From contig CDRNVI010000083.1 of NCBI GenBank assembly GCA_977017575.1, positions 372,001 through 436,000 of the forward strand: 64,000 nucleotides of DNA, in the 5' to 3' direction. Position numbers and translations under genes: made by a program. Below, piece after piece: positions 1 to 10,900 of this stretch (position 1 is the first letter of the stretch; each line of letters opens with the position of its first letter). The DNA is from Paramoeba atlantica. Taxonomy: Eukaryota > Discosea. The notes beneath the pieces were generated by a model. The model made no database searches and was not told where the DNA came from. It saw only the letters and a program-made list of their open reading frames with translations.

Positions 1-60
1 GTGCTTCATCGAAAGTTGTACACTTTCGATGAAGCTTCATCGAAGGTCCCCCCTACCCAC
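1..60 (-). repeat. 3'-terminal stub of an E-type LINE with palindrome
   Basis: On the minus strand this carries the same terminal motif (GGGGACCTTCGATGAAG) that ends the E element at about 204-235 and 26809-26840. Positions 25-44 form a perfect 20-bp palindrome (TTCGATGAAGCTTCATCGAA), and a further inverted arm lies at 4-14. It is cut by the window edge, so it may be the 3' tip of a larger copy lying to the left. Confidence 0.5.
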
Positions 61-86
61 AAAAAGGGGGTAATAAACAAAAAGGG
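61..86 (+). repeat. short R1 array (about 1.5 units)
   Basis: Unit GGGGGTAATAAACAAAAA, the same as the long array at 4116-4999. It is followed by the bases GGGCATTAGCCCTCATGCC, exactly as at the right end of the long array, so the two junctions share an origin. Confidence 0.75.
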
Positions 87-189
87 CATTAGCCCTCATG
101 CCGAGACTAGGGATCACACATCCAGATCTTCCTTCTCAACTGCTTTGCCCAGGATGTAACATTCTTTTGAAAGACGAATCAATATTGCC
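86..189 (+). pseudogene. J fragment: zinc-finger piece of a group 1 REL LINE
   Basis: A plus-strand open stretch reads ALALMPRLGITHPDLPS then LLCPGCNILLKDESIL. This matches the segment just before and including the CPGC finger in B and C (for example the IMPRF/IMPRL...CPGC region of C). It is a fragment of about 35 codons with no RT and no nuclease. Its left edge abuts R1 and its right edge abuts the poly(A) of the minus-strand E element. The family is distinct from the other group 1 families in this window. Confidence 0.6.
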
Positions 190-591
190 TTTTTTTTTTG
201 TTCTCTTCATCGAAGGTCCCCACTACCCAACATCATCTGGTATTTTTATCTTATGAGCCGTCATTACTGTTTTTTTTTTTGTGTTATCTTGTGTGCTTTT
301 GGCCCGATTTCCGGAGTAACTTCAAAGATTCAGCATTGTAGACTTCCTACCCAATGTTCTTGGGCCATATATATAAACTTTTAGAACTTGATAAAATTGA
401 TAACCATTGCACATACTCAGTTCCACTTTTTATCTATCTTTATCACCAATGACTGTCCTAAGATGTTGCAACGTCTTGAGATTAAAACCAAATCATCATC
501 TAGCATTTTAGCTTATGTGCCGTCATCACTGTTTTTTTTTGTGTGTTATCTTGTGTGCTTTTGGCACGATTTCCGGAGTAACTTCAAAGAT

Positions 592-3500
592 TCAGCATTG
601 CAGACTTCCTACCCAATGTTCTTGGGCCATATATTGCCGCAGTTGCGAGAAGATAGTGTATGCGGAGAATTTTTCAATTTCCAATTGGAATGCTTCTCGA
701 GTGTTTTCTACGTCTAGGCCTGCCCTATTTGCCAGTGTCTTGAGGAGTTCCTTAGTTTCCTTGTGAAGAAGACCACAATCTGTTACTGGTATGCAGCGAA
801 AGTATTCTTGGTCCAATCCTTTTTCCTGCACATATTTCCGTTGCTTACGGTCTACCGCATTTTGGAGGAGGGCAACGCTTGTCTGCCGCTTGTAGCTCCC
901 ACAACAAGTGTGCACCACTGTCACATCGTAGAGTATCTCCCCAACATTTGGCCACATTATGGCCAGATCAGGGCCTGAACGAATTCTCCGAGCACGACAA
1001 GGATGATGTTCTGCAGCTTCAGGTGAAATGGAACATTTGCACTTCGTGCAGAAGAAGGAAGAATGAAGGCGTGGTTCTATAGCGCAGGGTACTCCAGCTT
1101 TGGCACAAAGATCGGAAAGGTAGCGCACGATGTGGGAGTGCTTTCTCGTACAGTTCATCCCTGCACATCTTGAACACCCAGCTACATGTGAAATGATTCC
1201 ATGTGGTGTTTCCGTGGCGCCGCATCCTGGACAAGTAATTTCATTCGGCGCACCTTGGAGTGCGATACCAAGCCGCATCATGAGTGTATATCGGAAGAGA
1301 TACGGATTCACGTAATTATTTGTCGCTGCCAAGTGGAGATTTGCTTCTTTTGATCGCTTCATAATGCCCGCAAATCTATCCTTTTGCATCAGTTCTGAAG
1401 CCAGTGTTTCATGTTCTAACTTAATCTGCTTTTTGAAATCAGTACGTGCAGCTTGGCTGGAAATTTTCTTGTGGTTGGCACCTTTCCGCTCTCCCGTGAT
1501 ATCTACTGGAGCGTTAGTGGGTTTAAGTTGCTCATCAATAGATTTACGGGAAATCGCAAAAAGATAGCGTTGCTTCAATATCGTCGATGTTATGCCTAAG
1601 CCGCCCATCTTACATGGTAGAGAAGCTAGTCGGAGGGCTTCATCATCTGCATTGCACCATCGTCTCAACACTTTGTGGATTTCTTTATCAAATACCTCAG
1701 CGAGGGAAAACGTTGCCTCTGGAACGTGCACTCTAAGATGATAATCGTGACGTGGAAGAGTACACCGACGCAGGATTGCTAGCGACAGGTTACTTGGCCC
1801 CATCACCCGCAGACGACGAAAAAGGCATTCATGTTTACTCAGCTTTTCAATCAGTTTATGTTCCACAACTTTCGCACTTCCTATGTATCCACCTAACACT
1901 TTGATGGACTGTTCGCATGTTGTGACGCCAAGCTCCTTGAGGTTGGTTTTATTTAATACTTCGTTTGTGTTTCGGAACCACTCGCATTTTCCGTAGTTTA
2001 TATGTAAATTCAAATCCTGGGTAAGTTCACGTAAATGATGAAAAGCTGCCTCCAGTGACTTTACATTCTTTGAGCTCATTGTAACGTCGTCTTGGTACGC
2101 TCGAATTTTTACTTCGGGATAATTTTTGGAGACCTCCTTCAACGGTTGTTGCAGGAGAGAGCAAAAATAGAGCGATGAAAGTGCTGATCCCTGTCTTACT
2201 CCTGAAGAACTTTCTATAATCGAGTGTAATGCATTATTGGCGAAGAAAAGGAGTTCGGAAGGCTGGCCATATTCTAGATAAAAAAGCCGCATGAAGTGTT
2301 TAAAGATCGGCTCCTTAAGCAGTGATTTCGCTATTTCCGTACGATGTGGCGTATTATAAGCATTCTTGAAATCAACTGTGAGTATAGTGTATCCGTCTTT
2401 TCGTTCCTCTAACAACTCATGCACTATTGACTCACAGGCTCTTTCTTGTAGAATACCCCGTTGGATTGGCTGGAAAAGGGTTTTGAGGGAGCTTTCGTGT
2501 CTGTTTAAGAGAATCGAACCGCATATTTTTAGAATTGTGTCGCCCATTGCAACTGGTCGTATGCCGTTTTGCGGCTTTGCTAGAGCAATTATTCTGCAGC
2601 GTGTCAGTCGTTTACGTACGCTTTCTGCCACATCACCATTTATGACGTCACGAAACATGTGGCAAAGCGCTAGGCAGGATTCCTCATCTTCCACTAAAAG
2701 TCGCATCATGCTTTCGCTGAAGCCTGTTGGTCCCGGCGCTGCTCCTCGAGATAGTTTTTCTGTTGCCACCCGAAGCTCTGATTGCTCAACTACCCCAATT
2801 CGTGGAAAATCTTCTTCTAAACGTTTGGGGGTGGGTCCTGTAGGATGGAGCTCTTTCAACTTGAAAACTTTCTCATGCGGTTCTAGAGATGACTCTCGGT
2901 ATACATTGTCCAAAATCCGTGTTGCTTTACTCAAATTTCCTGCTTTTGCTGCTGTCAGTGCGTTTCTTATTGACCGCTGATCGATTGCAAGTTCTTGACG
3001 TTGTTCTTCACTCAGATTTTGGTCATCTAAGAGCTCGCGGTGTCTACGGCGGTGGGCTGAACTCTGTTTTCTTTTCAAAGTGAGACGAACTGTGGCCAGC
3101 GAATCCCTTGGAGCATCCAGTAATTTGTGCCATATGGCAGTTTTCTCTGATTCTAAAATGGTTTTAGGGTAGTCTCGTACAATGGATCGGAAGATGGCTA
3201 CTACATGAACTCCAAATGATGGATCGATTTGAACGAATGTCGGTAGAGGTTCATAGTCTCGGTTATTCTCGGCGCTTTCTTCTTCTTCGTCTTGATCTTC
3301 ATTCTTCTCGTCCAGGAAATTCCCAATCGCCTTTATCTTATTCAGCTTAACAGCACCTAGCGACCATATTTTAATTCTGTCTGACGGCGGTAAGTGTAGG
3401 ATACCTTGTGGACCCTCTCCTTTCCCCTCCTTATAAGAAATCTGAATCTTTACCATTCCTTTCCGTGAGGATCTTTTTACGACTTCGCCAACGGAGTGAT

Positions 3501-4053
3501 ACATCTCTTTATTCCTGCTAAATCCCCATCGCACCTCGCAAGTCGTACCTTTGCCCCATTCTCTAATAATTTGTTGGACTTGGTCAGGGGCTTTTGCGAA
3601 ACATGGGTTGCTCTTGTTTTCTTCACCGTCTGTCGACATAGAATCCGATTGTGTCGCTTTTTCGTCTTCGGACTTTGAGGCGTTCGATTCATCATTTTCC
3701 GAAGTTTCTATATCGATATTTCCTCGTTCAATTCTGTTTCGCATCGTGTATCTCTTCAACTTGATGAGATTCGAATTCTTCGCTTCTACTTGATCATGAA
3801 TTTCGTGGTCAGCCCAAATTGGAGAAATGTCTTTTCCTGTGCTTTGACTGATAACCCTAATTCGTGGTGTCTTCTTGGGTTTCGGTGCGGTCTCACTTTT
3901 ATTGTAGCTCGGCTCGGTGATTCTGGTGTTCGGAGAAGCTCTACAGCGTCCTTCGCTACAATCATCCTTCCGGGTAGCTTGCAGAAAATTTCCCGATGTC
4001 GCCCCGATGTCGTCCGTGAAGTGTTTTCCAAATCTCGCTTGACGAGCGAACAT
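592..4053 (-). CDS. E element RT plus restriction-like endonuclease, 1153 aa
   Basis: The protein would nick target DNA and prime reverse transcription of its own RNA on the nicked end (target-primed reverse transcription, known for REL LINEs). The first 300 or so residues are acidic and low-complexity. RT spans about 420-800, with GAAPGPTGFSESMM, FKNAYN (motif A), GVRQGSALSSL (motif B) and the catalytic box as YQDD near residue 650. A zinc finger follows near 943 (CPGC...H...GCSRC), then a second Cys/His cluster (CTKCKC...HHPC), then the nuclease core GPDLAIMW...LYDVTVVH near 1024. The start ATG lies 27 nt after the SL, which fits a trans-spliced mRNA. The frame is open throughout, so the protein looks whole. 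Confidence 0.85.
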   Translation of the reverse strand: MFARQARFGKHFTDDIGATSGNFLQATRKDDCSEGRCRASPNTRITEPSYNKSETAPKPKKTPRIRVISQSTGKDISPIWADHEIHDQVEAKNSNLIKLKRYTMRNRIERGNIDIETSENDESNASKSEDEKATQSDSMSTDGEENKSNPCFAKAPDQVQQIIREWGKGTTCEVRWGFSRNKEMYHSVGEVVKRSSRKGMVKIQISYKEGKGEGPQGILHLPPSDRIKIWSLGAVKLNKIKAIGNFLDEKNEDQDEEEESAENNRDYEPLPTFVQIDPSFGVHVVAIFRSIVRDYPKTILESEKTAIWHKLLDAPRDSLATVRLTLKRKQSSAHRRRHRELLDDQNLSEEQRQELAIDQRSIRNALTAAKAGNLSKATRILDNVYRESSLEPHEKVFKLKELHPTGPTPKRLEEDFPRIGVVEQSELRVATEKLSRGAAPGPTGFSESMMRLLVEDEESCLALCHMFRDVINGDVAESVRKRLTRCRIIALAKPQNGIRPVAMGDTILKICGSILLNRHESSLKTLFQPIQRGILQERACESIVHELLEERKDGYTILTVDFKNAYNTPHRTEIAKSLLKEPIFKHFMRLFYLEYGQPSELLFFANNALHSIIESSSGVRQGSALSSLYFCSLLQQPLKEVSKNYPEVKIRAYQDDVTMSSKNVKSLEAAFHHLRELTQDLNLHINYGKCEWFRNTNEVLNKTNLKELGVTTCEQSIKVLGGYIGSAKVVEHKLIEKLSKHECLFRRLRVMGPSNLSLAILRRCTLPRHDYHLRVHVPEATFSLAEVFDKEIHKVLRRWCNADDEALRLASLPCKMGGLGITSTILKQRYLFAISRKSIDEQLKPTNAPVDITGERKGANHKKISSQAARTDFKKQIKLEHETLASELMQKDRFAGIMKRSKEANLHLAATNNYVNPYLFRYTLMMRLGIALQGAPNEITCPGCGATETPHGIISHVAGCSRCAGMNCTRKHSHIVRYLSDLCAKAGVPCAIEPRLHSSFFCTKCKCSISPEAAEHHPCRARRIRSGPDLAIMWPNVGEILYDVTVVHTCCGSYKRQTSVALLQNAVDRKQRKYVQEKGLDQEYFRCIPVTDCGLLHKETKELLKTLANRAGLDVENTREAFQLEIEKFSAYTIFSQLRQYMAQEHWVGSLQC

Positions 4054-4080
4054 GTTTAAGTAATCTCAATAAAAAAAAAT

Positions 4081-4115
4081 CAACAAGGTACAGAAACTGT
4101 ATCTTTATCGTTAAA
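4081..4115 (-). other. spliced-leader sequence at E 5' end
   Basis: Minus strand reads TTTAACG..., core ACAGTTTCTGTAC, end CCTTGTTG. It lacks the first three bases (AAC) of the full leader seen at 54262. It is joined directly to the E leader with no GT-starting intron, so it is a retrotransposed leader and not an SL RNA gene. The TTT at its start merges with the T run of the neighbouring R1 unit. Confidence 0.85.
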
Positions 4116-4999
4116 AAGGGGGTAATAAACAAAAAGGGGGTAATAAACAAAAAGGGGGTAATAAACAAAAAGGGGGTAATAAACAAAAAGGGGGTAATAA
4201 ACAAAAAGGGGGTAATAAACAAAAAGGGGGTAATAAACAAAAAGGGGGTAATAAACAAAAAGGGGGTAATAAACAAAAAGGGGGTAATAAACAAAAAGGG
4301 GGTAATAAACAAAAAGGGGGTAATAAACAAAAAGGGGGTAATAAACAAAAAGGGGGTAATAAACAAAAAGGGGGTAATAAACAAAAAGGGGGTAATAAAC
4401 AAAAAGGGGGTAATAAACAAAAAGGGGGTAATAAACAAAAAGGGGGTAATAAACAAAAAGGGGGTAATAAACAAAAAGGGGGTAATAAACAAAAAGGGGG
4501 TAATAAACAAAAAGGGGGTAATAAACAAAAAGGGGGTAATAAACAAAAAGGGGGTAATAAACAAAAAGGGGGTAATAAACAAAAAGGGGGTAATAAACAA
4601 AAAGGGGGTAATAAACAAAAAGGGGGTAATAAACAAAAAGGGGGTAATAAACAAAAAGGGGGTAATAAACAAAAAGGGGGTAATAAACAAAAAGGGGGTA
4701 ATAAACAAAAAGGGGGTAATAAACAAAAAGGGGGTAATAAACAAAAGGGGGGTAATAAACAAAAAGGGGGTAATAAACAAAAAGGGGGTAATAAACAAAA
4801 AGGGGGTAATAAACAAAAAGGGGGTAATAAACAAAAAGGGGGTAATAAACAAGAAGGGGGTATAAACAAAAAGGGGGTAATAAACAAAAAGGGGGTAATA
4901 AACAAAAAGGGGGTAATAAACAAAAAGAGGGTAATAAACAAAAAGGGGGTAATAAACAAAAAGGGGGTAATAAACAAAAAGGGGGTAATAAACAAAAAG
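4116..4999 (+). repeat. R1 satellite array, about 49 units of 18 bp
   Basis: Near-perfect head-to-tail copies of GGGGGTAATAAACAAAAA. A few variants cluster near the right end (for example one unit with GAAGG at about 4852 and one with AGAGGG at about 4925). The G-rich strand runs away from the 5' end of E. Long open frames across it (FLFITP or LLPPFC repeats) are an effect of the 18-bp period. Confidence 0.95.
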
Positions 5000-5179
5000 G
5001 GCATTAGCCCTCATGCCATTTTGTATTTGAATAGTCCCTAAGCACATACACATCCGTTAATAACTTTTCTAATGAATTTACGAAATCAATCAATCAGCAG
5101 TCCCAGCCACGTCTATCTGGAATATTTATTTATTTATTTATTTATTTATAACAAAAACAAAGGTCTTAACAAAAGCCCG
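5000..5179. other. spacer: J start, AT-rich filler, TTTA microsatellite, R2/R3-like unit
   Basis: The first 23 bp repeat the J junction at 84-105, then diverge into about 105 bp of unrecognised sequence. A (TTTA)n run lies at about 5128-5152. The last 25 bp (AACAAAGGTCTTAACAAAAG) match the R2/R3 satellite type and abut the 3' end of D. No gene is seen. Confidence 0.6.
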
Positions 5180-6841
5180 TGGAGCGCATATATTATATAC
5201 GCGCCGATTACTATCAAATGTTCACATTCTAATAAACTAATATCCCTTTCTTTTCTTAGGAAGTATTTGAGATGACAAGCTTAAAAACTTGTCTCAGTGT
5301 ATTGGTCGTGAGCTAGAAACTGGCGGAGTTGAGCGTGGAGGATACTTCCTGCCTGTTCCTGGTGGAGTAGCGTAAATGTTTCCATTACGCTGTGTCTCTC
5401 TAGCCCGCAACGGTCCGCAATAGCCCACAGGAGATTTCGAGTGGCGTTGTGCATGGAACCGCAGGACAGAACAGGGATACATTCAAAGCATTCCTTGTTT
5501 ATCATGCCACTGTCAACATAGCGTACACGCTTGCGCTTTATCGCTTCGTTCATGAGGAATGTCGTATTGTGTTTGATATTCGAGGGAGCCAGTTCGTGAA
5601 CTACTGTGAGGTCGTAGTATTTCTCTCCTGAAGCCCATTGAATTGCGAGGTCGGGGCCCGTGCGACGCAGAGTACTTCCAACACATGTCCTGGTATGTTC
5701 CGTTTTGTTTTCAGGGTGGATCGTGGCTGCGCACGCAGAGCACTCATAGTAACTGAACTGACGAGGTTCACGTTCACACGGCAATCCAGCTCGGAGGCAT
5801 AGCTCGTAAAGGTAGCGAACAAGGGCATGATGCTTCGTAGTTACATTGTGTCCTGCACATTTGACGCATCCAGGTATGTGGGTTAGCGCTTCCGAGGAGC
5901 TTAGGAGCTTTTTGCATCCCGGGCATAGCAACGAGTTTGGCAGTTGTGGGTGGCTTATTTTTAGTCGTGACATGATGTTTAGCGTGTAGATGTGCGAAGG
6001 AATGATTTTGCGATTCCCGATAAGCCATTCATAGCTCCCTTTCTTGCTGCAAGCTTTAATCGTCGGAGCCCACTCCTTGTTTTTGAGAAGATTTGTATGG
6101 ATTTCTGTGGCTCTTTTGGTCTCCGTCACCACCTCGTCCTCAGGTGTCTTATGTGATTCCTCCAACGTCCCTGCAGGTGCTGGCGGTTCCATGCGCTGTG
6201 CCATCCGAGCTGAAAAGGATTTTTGATGCTCAAAAACGGCATGTCGCGATGAAGTGTACGCAGCGTTCCGCAAGGGTTCTGTTGCTGGAATACCCAATCC
6301 ACCTTTCTTTAAAGGTAGTCTTGCTATCATTTCTTGCTCTGGACTCAGAGGTCCCAACCACGATGTGACGACATTCTTGATCTCGTGGTCAAATTTTCGC
6401 GCTAGCTCAAGTGAGGCCTCTGGTTTATGTACCCGTACGTGATAACGGTGCCGAACGTTTACGCTGCGCGATAGCAAAAGCAGGGACGCGTTGTTGGCAC
6501 CCATCTTTTTAAGACGTCTGAATATCGTATGGTGTTTTTCCAGCGTTCGAATTAATTCGGATCCTATGCGCTGTTCCTCCCCAACGAATGCACCCAGTAC
6601 TTTAACGACTTCGCTCTCTGTACGCACACCTTCTTCTTTGAGTGTTGATGGAATGGGGGCGTCGCTTTTCCCTTCAAACCAGATGCATTTTTCGTTATTG
6701 AGTTGAATTCCTTTAGTGAGAAGCAGGGTTTGTAACCGGTGGTATGCCGCCTCGACCTCTTTTCCACTAGGAGAAGTGAGGTTGACGTCGTCGACGTAAG
6801 CTAGAACTTTGACGTTTGGAAATTCCTGCGCTATGGTCTCC
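5180..6841 (-). mobile_element. D element, 5'-truncated group 1 REL LINE
   Basis: It keeps the C-terminal half of the ORF and a roughly 100-bp 3' UTR. The 3' end reads ...GCGCGTATATAATATATGCGC then TCCACGGGC, shared with family B (7935-7970 and 26316-26350). Its 5' truncation point abuts an R1 array at 6842. Confidence 0.8.
5281..6841 (-). pseudogene. D element RT/REL protein, C-terminal 520 residues
   Basis: The open frame begins inside RT, upstream of the catalytic box YVDD (AYVDDVNLTS), and runs through the thumb region. It then has the CPGC...H...GCVKC finger, a C-x2-C...H...C cluster and the nuclease core GPDLAIQW...YYDLTVVH. RT motifs A and B are missing through 5' truncation. The apparent N-terminal extension of ITPFLF repeats is read-through from R1. 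The retained part has no internal stop, so the insertion is fairly young. The product would not be a working RT. Confidence 0.8.
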
Positions 6842-7002
6842 AACAAAAAGGGGGTAATAAACAAAAAGGGGGTAATAAACAAAAAGGGGGTAATAAACAA
6901 AAAGGGGGTAATAAACAAAAAGGGGGTAATAAACAAAAAGGGGGTAATAAACAAAAAGGGGGTAATAAACAAAAAGGGGGTAATAAACAAAAAGGGGGTA
7001 AT
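6842..7002 (+). repeat. R1 array, about 9 units
   Basis: 18-bp GGGGGTAATAAACAAAAA units between the truncated 5' end of D and the 3' end of C. The last unit breaks off as GGGGGTAATAA, and the C element resumes R1 at 14119 with AATAAACAAAAA, so C may sit inside a once continuous R1 array. Confidence 0.9.
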
Positions 7003-7934
7003 AATCTTTTTATGAGAACCTTTCTTTTTATGTATATATTATCGGAATTACTAATGTGAACACTATTGTGGTATTCTTGATTTATCGTGTATTCAAAATT
7101 CACCGTTAAAGATTTCCTATTTTTTTTTTAACGCACCTCGCTAACGGCATTCAACTGGTATTCACAGGGCCGTTTCATCTCCATCGACCGGTGCCAAGTA
7201 TTTCCTAAATTGAGACATTGCGACCGAACCATTCAGTTCTTGCAATTGCAAAGCGAAATCCTGGTGAATCTTATCGCGTGCCAGTCCACATGCAACTGCA
7301 AGAGCCGACAATAATTCCTTGGTGTTTGGATGCATGGCGCCTCCAGAAAGCATGGGAATGCACAAAAACTGCTGTTTCGGAATTAAGCTCGACACGACGT
7401 ACCGGTTAATCTTACGATTGATAGCGTCTCGCATGAGAATTGCGCCGCTGCGTTTGATGTTGGATTGTGAAAGCTCGTGTATGACGGTAAAATCATAAAA
7501 GATGTCCCCGTCTGCCCAATGGATGACTAAATCTGGCCCGGAATGGTGGAATGAACCAGATCCGCAAGTCCTTTGGTGTGACGCTTTATTTTCACCGTCA
7601 ACAGTGGTACCGCACTTTCCGCAGGTGTATGTCGCGAATTGTCTAGGTTCGAGCTCGCAGGGAATGCCGGCCTTAATACATAGCGCATAGAGTTGACGCA
7701 CCATTCTGTTGTGTTTTGTGGTAGCGTTAATCCCAGAGCATTTAACGCATCCGGACACGTGAGCAATTGCGCTGCTGGAGGTGAGGAGAACGTGGCACCC
7801 AGGACATTGTACCTTCGATGGTAGCAACGGATGCTCTATTCCGAAACGGGGCATTATCGCCAACGTGAAAAGTCGCGAAGGAATGAATTTGGTGCAAGCG
7901 GTGAGCCAATTGTAATTCCCTTTCGCACTGGCCA
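7003..7934 (-). mobile_element. C element, 3' part
   Basis: This is the 3' half of a C-family REL LINE split by B (7935-11906); the 5' part is at 11907-14118. The split is marked by TGGCCA at 7929-7934 and 11907-11912, and the uninterrupted sequence is seen in the other C copy near 26120-26140. The 3' UTR (7161-7003) is almost identical to 14306-14461 of the second C copy except for the last 30 or so bases, which run into R1 here and into poly(A) there. Confidence 0.85.
7162..7934 (-). pseudogene. C element, C-terminal zinc finger and REL nuclease
   Basis: Reads SAKGNYNW...IMPRFGIEHPLLP, finger CPGC...H...GCVKC, cluster CGKC...H...C, then nuclease core GPDLVIHWADGDIFYDFTVIH and a C-terminal helix-rich stretch ending DETAL. 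It continues the frame interrupted at 11907. The first 25 or so residues of the longest reading frame here come from the inserted B 3' UTR and are not C protein. Confidence 0.8.
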
Positions 7935-10900
7935 AGTGGAGCGCATATATTATATACGCGCCGATTACTATCAAATGTGAGACATGTTCACCTTCCCCCC
8001 TTCTCTCAATTTTCAAAGAGAAACTATCCCGAAAATGAAATCTATATAATTTTATAAGCTGACTCAGCTTATAGTGATATTGTGTTTAGAACTTATATAC
8101 TATATTCTTGAGTTTGCGTGCAGCCGTCTAAGTATTTCTTTAGCTGCGCATAAATCCCTAATCCATTAAGCTCCTGAATCGTCAGCTTCATTTCGAGTTC
8201 GACCTGTTTCCTGTTTAGCATGGCCGCGTCTGCTAGCGAGTGTACCAAGTTCTGCGTATTGCGGTGCAAAGCGCCTCCTGCCAGTACGGGTAAACATTGA
8301 AATGAGTCTTCACGAATTAAGTTCGTACGTACATATGTGTTGGACTTTCGCTGCAGCGCGTCATTCATGAGCTGTGTGCATTTCTTTCCACGATTAGACA
8401 TTGAGAGTTCGTGAATAACTGTCAGATCATAGAAGACCGCACCCGTGTTCCAATAGATCACGAGATCGGGGCCAGACCGACAAAGTTTTTTTCCTGCACA
8501 AGTCTTCTGATGTACCAACTGGTTTTCCGGACTGATTGTGGATCGGCAAGCGATGCACTTCCACGTAGAAAAGTTTCTAGGTTCCGTTTCACATGGGATG
8601 CCTGCTTTCACGCATAGACGATGTAAAAATCCGACAAGTGAGTTATGTTTCACGGTCGTATTTATACCTGAACATTGAGCACAGCCTGGGATATGGGTGA
8701 GGGCGTTTCGGTTATTGAGGAGAATACCGCACCCTGGACACAATAGACTGGTAGGTAGATCTGGGTGTTGGGCATTTAGTCGTGGCATAATCGCGAGTTT
8801 GAAGAGATGGGAAGGGATGTACTTCGCGTTGGAAAGGATCCAGTCGCTGTTTCCTTTGAAGGATGTGGCTTGTAGAATGGGCTTAATGTCGGGATCCGTT
8901 TGCAACTCTTTCAATACTTCGACATGATGAATGCTGGTGGAAGCTTTTTCGTCCACTGGTATGACTTTCATTGTCGAGTTCTTAGGAATAGACGGGTGTG
9001 ATGGCACCGCGTTGTCGATCCGAGCTGAAAAAGAGTTTCGGCGCTCAAGAACCGAGTAGCGGGATGCCACATATGCCGTCTCCCTAAGGGGACTGCTCGC
9101 TGTCAAACCCATTCCTCCCTTCTTAACGGGTAATCGTACAATTTTCATTTGATCAGGAGAGAGTGGACCAATCCAAGTCTCTACCACATTTTCAACCTCT
9201 TGATCGAATTGTGATGATGCTTTCTCTGTTGTTTCGGGCGGGTGGACACGAATCAGGTATTGTTGACGAACATTGGCACATTTTGCTAAAAGAATCATCG
9301 ATATATTATTGATGCCCATTCGTTTTAGCCGCCGAAAAGCTGTGACCTGCTTCTCTAGTTGACGCAAAAGTCGTTCACTTATTGTGTTGTTTTCTCCAAT
9401 ATACGCTCCGAGTACTTTGACCGCTTCGTCCTCCGACTTTACACCTTGGGTGCTCAGCGAATTCGGTATGGAATTTCCGGATTTTCCTCTGAACCAAACG
9501 CATTTTGCCTCGGCTAGTTTCACCTGTTTTTCTTCTAGGAGACCTTTGAGCCTAAAGAATGCTTTCTCCAGTTCGGTTGAATCTCGAGACACTAACGTTA
9601 TATCGTCAATGTATGCATTTATTTCAATACCTGGAAATTCGGAGGCCAGTGTCTCGAGTATTGGTTGACAGAATACGCAAAAGTAAAGACTAGCCAGAGC
9701 GGACCCTTGCCGTACACCTGCTGAGCTCATTATAATGTCCGTCAGGCTGCCATCGGAGCCATAAAATAAAAGTTCGGAAGCATTTGAATATTCGGCCGCA
9801 AAGAACCTTTGAAAGGGTTTCAGTGTAGCGAAAGCAAAAACGCACTTTGCAATTTCCTCTCGTGAGGGTGAGTTGAATGCATTTTGCATATCCACAGTCA
9901 GGATTGAGTGTCCGTCAAGCCAGCGGTCCCGCAACTTGTGTACGATTCGTTCGCACCCCGCTTGAGAGAATACGCCTTGTTGCATTGGTGCAAAGAGGGG
10001 TTCCAGTGACTTTTCGTATCTTTGCAGCAGAATTATTCCAGCTAATTTGCTAAATATTTCTCCAATAGCTACTGGGCGTACTCCCCCGTTGGGCTTGTCG
10101 ATGGCTACGAGTCTTGCCCGATTTAGACGCTGTAGAACTTGTCTAGATAGGAATCCGTTGATCAGATCGCTCATCATGTGACAAAGACTATTGCAACATG
10201 GCTCGTCGTCTATGAGAAGTCTAACGATGCTGTCGGTCGTACCTGTAGGCCCAGGGCTCACACCTTTTGCCAGTCGTCTACTTGCACATCTTAATTCTTG
10301 TACGGCTATTCCTGCGATAATCGGTGCATCTTCCGGAACTTTGAAATTGCAGTTTTGTTCTGGATGAAGTGCACGTAGTTTTTGGACTTTTTCTTGATCA
10401 GTCAACGTGCTCTTCTGAAAAGAACAGTCCAAAATCCTTGAAGCCTTCGATGTACAGTTTTCTAGCACCAAACGAGTGGCCCGTTTGATTGCTCGCTTGT
10501 CCTCATGAAAAAACTCGTCTTCTGGTTGATTGTGTTCAACTGTCTCTTGTTGTATGGGTCTTCGCCGCCGTTGTCTACTATTGGCTTGACGCACAGAAGC
10601 TAATGAAAGTTTCATTGCAGACAAAACTTTATTCCAAATTTGATTTCTTTGTACGTAGTCGCTTTCTGCATAGATGTGCATGATGTCCCTGTATATGGCA
10701 ATCACACTGGAGATAAAATCAGGACTAATGGTTTTCGCGGTTGGAATTGGGAGATGGTCTACGTCTGCAGCTCCTGTGTCCAGCTTAAGCGCTCTGGCCT
10801 TTTTAACATGTGTTTCTTCGCGGGTCTCAATAGGAAGGTTCTCGTCAATGGCTGGAGGAGCTCTGTACCAACGGATCTGATATACACGGATATTTTCTTG

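Larger units (their letters stand above)
190..4115 (-). mobile_element. E element: CRE/SLACS-like REL LINE with SL at its 5' end
   Basis: Nearly complete minus-strand non-LTR element. In sense order it has SL (4115-4081), a short T-rich leader (4080-4054), one long ORF (4053-592), a 3' UTR (591-200) and a 10-nt A tail (199-190). The 3' UTR contains a second, diverged copy of the last roughly 120 bp of the ORF region (251-373 against 513-634). An R1 array adjoins its 5' end. A 5'-truncated near-identical copy lies at 26789-28064, so the family was recently active. No clean target-site duplication could be identified because both flanks are R1/J sequence. Confidence 0.8.

Noticed and set aside
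1019-1234. Many small open frames on either strand inside LINE ORFs
   Set aside because: They overlap well-supported RT/REL or ingi frames, show no family motifs and are shadows of them.
4081-4115. SL RNA genes, or SLACS-like insertion into SL genes
   Set aside because: No SL intron (GT start) or SL RNA body follows any of the four leader copies, and each is followed by a different leader or 5' UTR leading to an ORF. The retained leader of a trans-spliced RNA fits better.
3962-5053. 363-aa and 297-aa open frames of ITPFLF or LLPPFC repeats
   Set aside because: They are read-through of the 18-bp R1 array, whose period is a multiple of three and has no stop in these frames; the same holds for R2 (58854-60275) and the 18-bp part of R4 (36604-36966).
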